Positions 51,877-58,240 of a stretch of DNA of 58,240 bases are shown here, piece after piece. How positions within the stretch are numbered: position 1 is the stretch's first letter; each line of letters opens with the position of its first letter. The stretch is from contig NZ_LAKD02000113.1 of the NCBI RefSeq assembly GCF_000968685.2, forward strand, positions 1 through 58,240. Direction: 5' to 3'. This DNA comes from Streptomyces antioxidans (GTDB lineage Bacteria > Actinomycetota > Actinomycetes > Streptomycetales > Streptomycetaceae). The notes below the pieces were generated by a model. It made no database searches. It was not told the origin of the DNA and saw only the letters and a list, made by a program, of their open reading frames with translations. The position numbers and the translations under genes were made by a program.

Positions 51877-54273
51877 TCATCGCCGCGCGGGGCGGGTCGT
51901 CGGACCCTGGGCGCGGACTCCATGGTTGGCGAAACGGCCGGGCGCCAGAACCCGCGCGGCCGAGGTGCCGAGCCCGGTGGGCCCGTGCCAGGGGGCCACC
52001 GGCCGCGCTCCGGTCCCGGCGCCCGGCACGATCCCGGTCCCCGTGCCCGTCAGGGCCCCGGCCCCGTTCCCCACCGGCCGCCGCTGGACGCGGACCAGCT
52101 CCTCCTCCCGGTAGCGCGGGACCTCACGGTGCCAGTTGAGGATCCCGGACATCCAGTCGCGCAGCTCCTCCACATAGCCGTCCATCGCCGCCCGGGCCTC
52201 CGGATCCAGGCCGAAGTCGTCGTACAGCACCGGGAACTCATGGGCCGCGACATGCTCGAACTGCCGCATCCGGGACGTCATCAGATCGTTCACGACGGCG
52301 ACCCCGGTCGGATAGTCGCAGTCGAAGAAGTTCTGGACGACGAGGACGCCGTTGTGGACCTCACCCTCGAACTCGATCTCCTTCTGGTACGAGAAGACGT
52401 CGTTGAGCAGCGTCGCGTAGTCCATGGCGGCATTCTCCAGCGACCGGACCGGGCCGCTGCGGGAGAGCTCGGGCGGCACCCGGCGTCCGCGCGCCAGTCG
52501 GCACAGGCTCATGGTGAGGTCGGAGCCGAAGGTGTGGCGACGCATCTCGATGTAGTCGACCGGGTCGGGGATCCGGTTCTTCGCGTGGTTGGCCAGCTCC
52601 CACAGCCAGCTGGCGGTCATGTTCTCGATGGCCTTACGGAGTTCATGGCGCGCCGAGTCCTCCATGGGGCCCGCCGTACGGCTCCACAGGTCGGCCAGCG
52701 AACGCTCCAGCGCGTTCGCCGGGGCCGGGGTGGGGCCCGCGTCGAGCGGCATGAACGCCCCGAGCCGGGCGTTGCAGACCCGGGCCCCGGCCAGGTCGTG
52801 GGTGGGGCCGAAGACCGCCGGGTAGTAGTCGTCCGCGTAGGTGCCCCAGGCCAGCCAGCCCGACGCCAGATCGAGCTCGTCCAGGGAGCCGTCCGGGTGA
52901 ATACCGGCCGCGCACAGCGGCAGGTCGGCGGCGAGCATCCGCCGCTCGTCCCAGACGTACGAACCGGGGACGCCGGGCTGCGGTCCGAGGATGCCCATCC
53001 GGTGTGCCCACTCGGCCAAGTGATCGCGGGCGGTGGGCAGATGCGGATTGAGCCGGAGGGTGAACGGCATGAAGAAGTCCGGCAACAGGGACGGCCCGGT
53101 CTTCCGGAACGGAACATGGCTGAACCTGCGGGTCCGGGCCGCCTCCGCCCGGCCCGTGGTCGGCGGCGGGCTGGCCGCGGAGACGCCGAGGCCGCTGAGC
53201 GCGAACGGCGACCACGCCGGGGCCTCGTCCGGGCGGTCCGTAGCGTCCGGGCCGTTCGTACCGCCCGGACCGCCGGCACCATGTGCGCCATTCATGTACC
53301 GGCTGGAGCGCATATGCCACTCATGGCCGCCGGACTGCCAGTCCTGGAGCCCCTTGACATAGGCGAGGACCCCCGCGCAGGCCGCCGGGTCCAGTCCGTG
53401 CTCGGCGAAGAGCGGCCCGAGCTCGGTGAGGGCGGTGTCCTCGAACTGCTGCAGCCGCGAGGTGAGCAGCTCATTGACGGAGTCGGCCGCCTCCTGGGTG
53501 GTGCAGCACAGGAACGTCTCCAGGACCAGGACGCCATTGCTGAGCTCGCCCTCCTCCTCGATCTCCCGCTGGTACGAGAACAGGTCGTTGCGCAGGTGCA
53601 CCGCGTCCGCGAAGGCGTCCCGCAACACCCGCATCGGCCGCGATCCGGCGATCACCTCCGGCACCTCGGCCCCCACGGCATGCTCCACCAGCCCGGCCGA
53701 CCAGGGCGCGCCGCCGACCTTACGGCGCATCTCGATGTACTCGACCGGATTGGGGACCCGGTCGATGTTGATGTTCGAGAGCTCCCAGAGCGATTCGTTG
53801 AGCAGCTGCTCGGTGGACTCCCGGAACCGCGCCCGCCAGTCCGGCGACATCGAGGGCACCGTCCGCGCCCACAGGTCCGCGAGCCCCGCCTCGACCGGGT
53901 TGGCGGGCTCGGGCAGCCCGGCGGCCGGATCCATCGGCATGAAGGCGGGCAGCCGGTCGAGATACGCCTTACCGGCCGCACGGTCCTGGGAGCGCTTGAA
54001 CGTCTCCAGGAAGTGGTCGTCGAAGAAGAACACCCACACATACCAGTCGGTGACCAACGAGAGCTCCGCATCGGAGCAGTCGGGGTGGGTGTACGCGCAC
54101 AGCAGGGCGTAGTCGTGGGCGTCGAGATCGTCCTGCTCCCAGATCCCCGAGCCCTCGAGCATGCCCATCGCGCGGGCCCACCGGGTGGAGTGCTCCCGTG
54201 CCGCCCGGACATGGGGGTTCAGCCGCGCCGGATACGGCATGTAGAAGTCGGGGAGTCGAAAGGGCTGTGTCAC
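51877..54273 (-). CDS. geoA: Germacradienol/geosmin synthase (two-domain)
   Basis: A 798-residue bifunctional terpene cyclase. The N-terminal domain has DDHFLE (residues 85-90) and the NSE motif NDLFSYQRE, and makes germacradienol from farnesyl diphosphate. The C-terminal domain has DDYYP and NDVFSYQKE and converts it to geosmin with loss of acetone, as in S. coelicolor SCO6073. Between the domains lies an Ala/Gly/Pro-rich linker of about 50 residues. The C-terminus after the conserved fold carries a Gly/Thr-rich extension of about 60 residues (GTGTGIVPGAGTG...). Responsible for earthy odour. Confidence 0.97.
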   Translation of the reverse strand: MTQPFRLPDFYMPYPARLNPHVRAAREHSTRWARAMGMLEGSGIWEQDDLDAHDYALLCAYTHPDCSDAELSLVTDWYVWVFFFDDHFLETFKRSQDRAAGKAYLDRLPAFMPMDPAAGLPEPANPVEAGLADLWARTVPSMSPDWRARFRESTEQLLNESLWELSNINIDRVPNPVEYIEMRRKVGGAPWSAGLVEHAVGAEVPEVIAGSRPMRVLRDAFADAVHLRNDLFSYQREIEEEGELSNGVLVLETFLCCTTQEAADSVNELLTSRLQQFEDTALTELGPLFAEHGLDPAACAGVLAYVKGLQDWQSGGHEWHMRSSRYMNGAHGAGGPGGTNGPDATDRPDEAPAWSPFALSGLGVSAASPPPTTGRAEAARTRRFSHVPFRKTGPSLLPDFFMPFTLRLNPHLPTARDHLAEWAHRMGILGPQPGVPGSYVWDERRMLAADLPLCAAGIHPDGSLDELDLASGWLAWGTYADDYYPAVFGPTHDLAGARVCNARLGAFMPLDAGPTPAPANALERSLADLWSRTAGPMEDSARHELRKAIENMTASWLWELANHAKNRIPDPVDYIEMRRHTFGSDLTMSLCRLARGRRVPPELSRSGPVRSLENAAMDYATLLNDVFSYQKEIEFEGEVHNGVLVVQNFFDCDYPTGVAVVNDLMTSRMRQFEHVAAHEFPVLYDDFGLDPEARAAMDGYVEELRDWMSGILNWHREVPRYREEELVRVQRRPVGNGAGALTGTGTGIVPGAGTGARPVAPWHGPTGLGTSAARVLAPGRFANHGVRAQGPTTRPARR

Positions 54274-54596
54274 CGCGGGTCCGGCACCTCTCCGTGCGAC
54301 GGTGGCCCGTAGTCGCCGTACGGCTACGGACCGGGGTCGGCTACGGGCTACCCAAGCCGCAACTGGCCTATCCGAAAGCCCAATTAGTCACACAAGTGAG
54401 CCCCAAAGGGCTCAGCTCTCGCGTACGACGGTTTACACGCGTCCCAGCACATCCGCCGCCTCCCCGACTTGGGAACTTCTTTACCTCTCCGATCAGTTCA
54501 CTCAGTGCTGAAGAGGGGCCGATTCACGCGGCCTTGACCGACCCCGCCTGCTAGCTTCTACACAACTGTAGATCCTAACGACCCTATGGAGTGTGA
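54274..54596. promoter_or_regulatory. geoA / terB divergent promoter region
   Basis: A 323-bp divergent gap. The half near terB holds a TTGACC box (54534-54539) that could pair with TACACA 19 bp on, and the inverted repeat at 54557. On the geoA side, CCGTAG-N11-CTACGG is near 54307. AT content rises between 54360 and 54500. No gene is seen. Confidence 0.55.
54557..54572. promoter_or_regulatory. Inverted repeat TCTACA-N4-TGTAGA before terB
   Basis: A perfect 6-bp-arm dyad overlapping the likely -10 region of terB, 25 bp before its start codon; a good position for a repressor. Confidence 0.5.
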
Positions 54597-55058
54597 GTGG
54601 CCATGGCCCTGTGGGACCGCATCAGAGAGTCCGCCCAGACGATGCAGACTCAGCTCGTCTCGAAGAAGAACGACCTGAAGAGCGGCGCCTTCCGCGACGC
54701 GAGCATGGCGATGTGTGCCCTGGTGGCGGCGGCGGACGGCTCGGTCGATCCGTCCGAGCGGCAGCGCGTCGCCCAGCTGATCGGCACCAACGAGGTGCTG
54801 CAGAACTTCCCGGCCGACGATCTGCAGCGCCGCTTCAACGACTACGTCAACAAGCTCACCGCGGACTTCGAGTTCGGCAAGGTGAGCGTGATGCAGGAGG
54901 TCGCCAAGGCCAAGAAGAAGCCCGCCGAGGCGCGCGCCGTGATCCAGATCGGCATCGTCATCGGTGGCGCGGACGGCGACTTCGACAAGACCGAGCAGGC
55001 CATGGTCCGCGAGGCGTGCTACACGCTGGAGCTCCCGCCGGCCGAGTTCGACCTGTAA
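54597..55058 (+). CDS. TerB-family tellurite resistance protein
   Basis: A 153-residue TerB protein. The helical core has FRDASMAMCALVAAADGSVDPSERQRVAQL and the second acidic helix GIVIGGADGDFDKTEQAMVREAC, which supply the metal-binding Asp/Glu residues of the family. TerB is a stress-response protein named for tellurite resistance; the rest of the ter operon is not here. The GTG at 54597 is 5 bases after GGAG; an ATG two codons further in (54603) is close behind. Confidence 0.93.
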   Translation: MAMALWDRIRESAQTMQTQLVSKKNDLKSGAFRDASMAMCALVAAADGSVDPSERQRVAQLIGTNEVLQNFPADDLQRRFNDYVNKLTADFEFGKVSVMQEVAKAKKKPAEARAVIQIGIVIGGADGDFDKTEQAMVREACYTLELPPAEFDL

Positions 55059-55114
55059 GACGGGGCGAGGCGTAACGGCCGTAAGGGCGCGATCCGTGCC
55101 CAACAGCTCCGCGC

Positions 55115-56062
55115 CTACAGCGGGGTCGCGGCGTGCAGGACGAGGACCAGGGCGACCGCCGCGTTCGCCGAGGACAGCGCGGACGCGGCGGTGCCCACCG
55201 CCGCGATCCACAGGGCAAGCCCCGCCGCCGTCCACGTCGGCGGCCAGCGCCGGGACGGCTCCACCGGCTCAAGCAGCGCCGCGACCCTGCGCGGCACCGG
55301 CCCCGGCGCGGCGAACCCGGCGAGCGCCGCCCCCGGCGCGCCCCGGGAGACCAGGGCGGCCTTGCCGACCGCCCGCGCCGTGACCCGGCGGTCGCCGACC
55401 TCCCGGGCCGCCTCCTCGTCCGCCCAGCGCTCGGCGCAGTAGTCCACCGCGGCCCGCAGCGGCCGCAGCAGCGGGTTGGCCCGCGCCGCGAGCTGTGCGG
55501 CCAGCAGAAAGCGGTGGTGGTGCGCGGTCAGATGGGCGCGCTCATGCGCGATCAGGGCGCGCCGCTCACGGGTGCTGAGGCTGTCCAGCATCCCGGTGGA
55601 GACGACGATCCGGCCCGGCGTCCCCGTTCGCCCCGAGGTCCCGGGCAGCGCGTACGCGTACGCCCGGTCGTCCGGCAGCACCGCGACCGGCGACTCCGGC
55701 AGCCCGGCGAGCGCCAGCCGGGCGTCCCGCCGCACCCGGCCGTGGCGCAGACAGGCGGCCGTACAGGAGACGGCCACCGCCAACAGGGCGCCGATCGCCA
55801 CCTTCCCGGCCACCGCGTCAAAGGGCACCGCGGCCCGTACCTCCGGATCCGACCAGCTGTCCGGCAGCGGATTGCCGGGCAGCTGCGCCGTGCCGACGAC
55901 CATCAGCAGCCCCAGGCACAGCGTGGAGCACACCGCGAGGACGGTGCCGACGAGCGTCAGCAGCCGGGTGGCGGTGCGCGGATGGAGATGTTGCTCGGCG
56001 AGCCGGGCGATCGGCAGCGCCGTCAGGGGCAGAACCAGCGGGAGGAAGACGAAGACACCCAT
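55115..56062 (-). CDS. M56/M48-like zinc metalloprotease (BlaR1-type)
   Basis: A 315-residue membrane protease. Hydrophobic segments occur at the start, near 35-55, 95-115 and 285-310. The zinc motif is HERAH (HExxH) in LIAHERAHLTAHHHRF, with a downstream glutamate region (DYCAERWADEEA) as third ligand. With the BlaI-family gene just upstream it forms the classic protease/repressor pair of BlaR1-type signalling; no beta-lactam sensor domain is visible. Confidence 0.9.
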   Translation of the reverse strand: MGVFVFLPLVLPLTALPIARLAEQHLHPRTATRLLTLVGTVLAVCSTLCLGLLMVVGTAQLPGNPLPDSWSDPEVRAAVPFDAVAGKVAIGALLAVAVSCTAACLRHGRVRRDARLALAGLPESPVAVLPDDRAYAYALPGTSGRTGTPGRIVVSTGMLDSLSTRERRALIAHERAHLTAHHHRFLLAAQLAARANPLLRPLRAAVDYCAERWADEEAAREVGDRRVTARAVGKAALVSRGAPGAALAGFAAPGPVPRRVAALLEPVEPSRRWPPTWTAAGLALWIAAVGTAASALSSANAAVALVLVLHAATPL

Positions 56063-56065
56063 CGG

Positions 56066-56476
56066 TCAGCCCTCCGGCTCCTCCGCCGCGTCGCTCAGCA
56101 GGTCGCGCAGCAGCCGCTCGTCGTCCTGGGTCAGCCCGGTCACAAAGCTGGCCAGGACCGCCCCGCGGTCGTCCTGGCCGTCCAGCACCCGGCGCATCCG
56201 CAGCGCCGCGAGGCCCGCCTCGTCCGACGCCGCCCGCCAGACGAAGGAACGGCCCGCGCGTTCCCGCGTCACGGCCTGTTTGGCGTGCAGCCGGGACAGG
56301 ATGGTCATGACCGTGGTGTAGGCGAGCTCGCCCTCGATCCGCTCCTGCACCCACGCGGCGGTCACCGGCCCCGGCGCCCGGCTCAGCGCCACGAGCACCT
56401 GCGCCTCCAGTTCGCCCTGGCCGCGCCGACGGGGGCGGCGGGGCCAGCCGGGCCCGCCGGTCCGGTCCTGGTCCAT
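56066..56476 (-). CDS. BlaI/MecI/CopY-family repressor
   Basis: A 136-residue winged-helix repressor. The HTH part (LEAQVLVALSRAPGPVTAAWVQERIEGELAYTTVMTILSRLHAK) is followed by RERAGRSFVWRA and the helical dimerisation tail. The ATG at 56476 is preceded by AAGGAG, giving a family-sized protein. Only 3 bp separate its stop from the protease start. Cleavage by the M56 partner would relieve repression; the target genes are not known but could include the divergent P450. Confidence 0.92.
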   Translation of the reverse strand: MDQDRTGGPGWPRRPRRRGQGELEAQVLVALSRAPGPVTAAWVQERIEGELAYTTVMTILSRLHAKQAVTRERAGRSFVWRAASDEAGLAALRMRRVLDGQDDRGAVLASFVTGLTQDDERLLRDLLSDAAEEPEG

Positions 56477-56546
56477 CGCACCGTCTCCTTCCCCAACCGC
56501 ACCCGCCCGGGCGCGCGGCGCTCCATCGTAGCGAGCGGGCCACGGC

Positions 56547-56621
56547 CGTACGTCCGCCCCTTTGGGCTGGTCGTACGTCCGCCCTTGGGGCTGACCGTAC
56601 GTTCGCCCCTTTGGCCTGGCT
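56547..56621. repeat. 25-bp tandem repeat x3 in the divergent promoter
   Basis: Three about-25-bp units starting CGTACG(T)(C/T)CGCCC at 56547, 56572 and 56596, followed by a GTACGCGCG remnant, between the blaI-like start (56476) and the P450 start (56694). The GTAC cores are spaced by about two helical turns, so they may be an operator array as well as a repeat. Confidence 0.85.
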
Positions 56622-56693
56622 GTACGCGCGGGCCCGGGCCGCCTCACCGATGCTGAGCAGGGGGACGGCCCCGACGGAGGAACGCACTCAGCC

Positions 56694-58052
56694 ATGACGC
56701 AGACGCAAGGCTCGCTCGTACGGCAGATCACCGACTACGCCCATCGAGCCGACCCGTACCCGATCTACGCCGAGCTGCGCAAGACGCCCGTGGTGCACGA
56801 CGAGGAGGGGCCGTACATCGTCTCCACCTACTGGGAGATCCACGGTCTGCTGCACGACCCCCGGCTCAGCTCCGACGCGCGCAACCTGGACCCCCGGGCC
56901 GCCTCGGAGCCGCCCGAGGAGGATGATCCGGGGCTGCCGCCCAGCTTCCTGCGGCTGGACCCGCCCGAGCACGACCGGCTGCGCCGGCTCGCGACGGCGC
57001 CCTTCGGCCCGCCGCACACCCCGCGACGGCTCCACGAGATGCGCGGTGAACTCACCCGTATCGTCGGCGAGCTGATCGACGGCTTCGACGGGCGGGACCG
57101 GATCGATCTCGTCGACCACTTCTCCTACCCCTTCCCGGTGACCGTGATCTGCCGGCTGCTCGGGGTGCCGCGGGAGGACGAGCCGCGCTTCCACGCCTGG
57201 GCCGACACCCTCGCCGCCAGCCTGGACCCCGGCCCGGACGCGGAAGCGGGCACGGACACGGGCGCCGATGTCGCCGAGCGGCGGCGGATCACCCGGCAGG
57301 CCCGTACGGAACTGGCGACGTATCTGTCCGAGCTGATCGAGGAGCGCCGCCGCGCACCCGGCGACGACATGCTCTCGGCCCTGGTCGGCGAGCAGGGCCC
57401 GGAGGGGCGGATGAGCCGGGTGGAGCTGCTGAGCACCGCGGCGCTGCTGCTGGTGGCGGGGCACGAGACCACCGTCAACCTGATCACCAACGGGATGCTG
57501 ACCCTGCTGCGCAACCCCGATGTGCTCGCCCGGCTGCGCGAGGATCCCCATCTGGTCGTCCCGCTGGTGGAGGAGTTGCTGCGGTTCGATCCGCCGGTAC
57601 AGATGCTTCCCCAGCGCACCCCGCTCTCGGAGATCGACATCGCGGGCGTGACCATCCCCCAGGGGGCGTCCGTCTGGCTGCTGCTGGCCTCGGGCAACCG
57701 CGATCCGCAGCGGTTCCCCGACCCCGACCGGTTCGATCCGCAGCGCAGGGACAACCAGCACCTCGGCTTCGGCAGCGGCGTCCACAGCTGCTTCGGCGCC
57801 CCGCTGGCCCGGCTGGAGGCGCAGATCGCGCTGACCGAGCTGGCCCGTCGGCTGGACGGGCCCCGGCTGCTGGAGGATCCGCCGACCTACCGGCGGAACG
57901 CGGTGCTGCGCGGGCCACGGCATCTGCCGCTCGCCTTCGAGGGACTGCGGCCGAACCGGACCGCGCACCGCAGCCCGAACGGATCCCCGAACGGGTCCAG
58001 GCATGGATACCCGAACGGGTCCCCCAACGGGTCCCCGAACGGGTCCCGGTGA
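56694..58052 (+). CDS. Cytochrome P450, CYP107-like
   Basis: A 452-residue P450. I-helix VAGHETTVN, K-helix EELLR and heme loop FGSGVHSCFG with thiolate Cys366. The C-terminus after the fold is a tail of repeats (NGSPNGSPNGS-type), unlike normal P450s. It is divergent from the BlaI-type repressor, which may control it. The start ATG at 56694 has GGAGG about 12 bases upstream. Confidence 0.94.
   Translation: MTQTQGSLVRQITDYAHRADPYPIYAELRKTPVVHDEEGPYIVSTYWEIHGLLHDPRLSSDARNLDPRAASEPPEEDDPGLPPSFLRLDPPEHDRLRRLATAPFGPPHTPRRLHEMRGELTRIVGELIDGFDGRDRIDLVDHFSYPFPVTVICRLLGVPREDEPRFHAWADTLAASLDPGPDAEAGTDTGADVAERRRITRQARTELATYLSELIEERRRAPGDDMLSALVGEQGPEGRMSRVELLSTAALLLVAGHETTVNLITNGMLTLLRNPDVLARLREDPHLVVPLVEELLRFDPPVQMLPQRTPLSEIDIAGVTIPQGASVWLLLASGNRDPQRFPDPDRFDPQRRDNQHLGFGSGVHSCFGAPLARLEAQIALTELARRLDGPRLLEDPPTYRRNAVLRGPRHLPLAFEGLRPNRTAHRSPNGSPNGSRHGYPNGSPNGSPNGSR
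57972..58050. repeat. PNGS-coding tandem repeat at the P450 C-terminus
   Basis: About six 12-bp-type units (CCGAACGG(G/A)TCC) encode a P-N-G-S tail, interrupted by RHGY. The array ends at the TGA and sits outside the folded domain. Confidence 0.85.
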
Positions 58053-58240
58053 CAGCGGGGTCCAGCAGCCACGGAGCGGCGCGGCCGACCGCGGAGCCCA
58101 GCCGCCCCGGACCAGTCCAGCCGACCCCGGAGCTCAAGCGGCCGGGACCGGCATGGCTCACCGGCCGCGGAACGCGCGCGCTCTCGTCCCGGCCGCGCCC
58201 CTCCCGCCCCTGCCCCTCCCGCCCCTGCCCGTCCCGGCCC
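58053..58240. other. Right edge, no supported gene
   Basis: GC-rich flank after the P450, ending in pyrimidine-rich CCTCCCGCCCCTGCC-type repeats (58195-58235). On the minus strand these would be G-rich runs. The adjacent gene, if any, lies beyond the window. Confidence 0.5.

Noticed and set aside
50767..54312. 1181-codon open frame antisense to amidase and geosmin synthase
   Set aside because: The other strand encodes two intact enzymes with all catalytic motifs; the long frame is a compositional artefact.

Overview
The window is very GC-rich DNA with strong G/C third-codon preference, many GTG starts and ATGA/GTGA overlaps. Geosmin synthase, the WhiB-like regulator WblA, a Crp orthologue and the aspartokinase/recR/ybaB/dnaX/SRP RNA block all point to a Streptomyces chromosome, and mostly to its conserved core rather than the arms.

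Left block (1-22.8 kb). A secreted deacetylase-like lipoprotein diverges from an unusual SulP-remnant/carbonic anhydrase fusion. Then come acetyl-CoA synthetase with a DasR-like site upstream, the NhaA antiporter, a holin-X protein and an epoxide-hydrolase-like enzyme. A DNA-repair/stress set follows: MarP protease, CoA-pyrophosphatase NUDIX and endonuclease III. Crp starts divergently; next are an MBL/NUDIX/RidA/DUF4177 series, two ArsA-type ATPases, wblA divergent from a class A penicillin-binding protein, a YqeY protein and a metallophosphoesterase, ending at tRNA-Pro(CGG).

Middle block (22.9-33.4 kb). After the tRNA-Pro the content is more accessory: a small hypothetical, a MazG-like pyrophosphohydrolase, a di-TOBE molbindin, DUF1992, two VOC proteins, a P450, a SnoaL-like protein, an S9 peptidase overlapping a SURF1 gene tail to tail, and an ECF sigma factor translationally coupled to a membrane-anchored secreted-domain protein.

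Right core block (33.5-41.6 kb). asd and ask (with the classic internal start for a beta subunit), DUF5063-recR, ybaB, dnaX, the small SRP RNA and tRNA-Ser(GGA).

Right accessory block (41.6-58.2 kb). A CPBP protease, a hydrolase divergent from an HTH regulator across a perfect operator-like repeat, a receiver-less LuxR-type protein and an orphan ABC ATPase that look like remains of a two-component/ABC cassette. Then glutamate dehydrogenase, a SpoIIE phosphatase, an IclR regulator, an amidase, the two-domain geosmin synthase, TerB, a BlaI/M56 pair and a second P450.

The most striking cross-cutting feature is a family of unrelated short tandem repeats. They lie repeatedly at or just past the 3' ends of genes, in two cases duplicating the stop codon itself, and also inside coding linkers. 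A candidate LexA box in front of a small unrecognised ORF, several perfect inverted repeats in regulatory gaps, and a six-run G-quadruplex motif are also reported.
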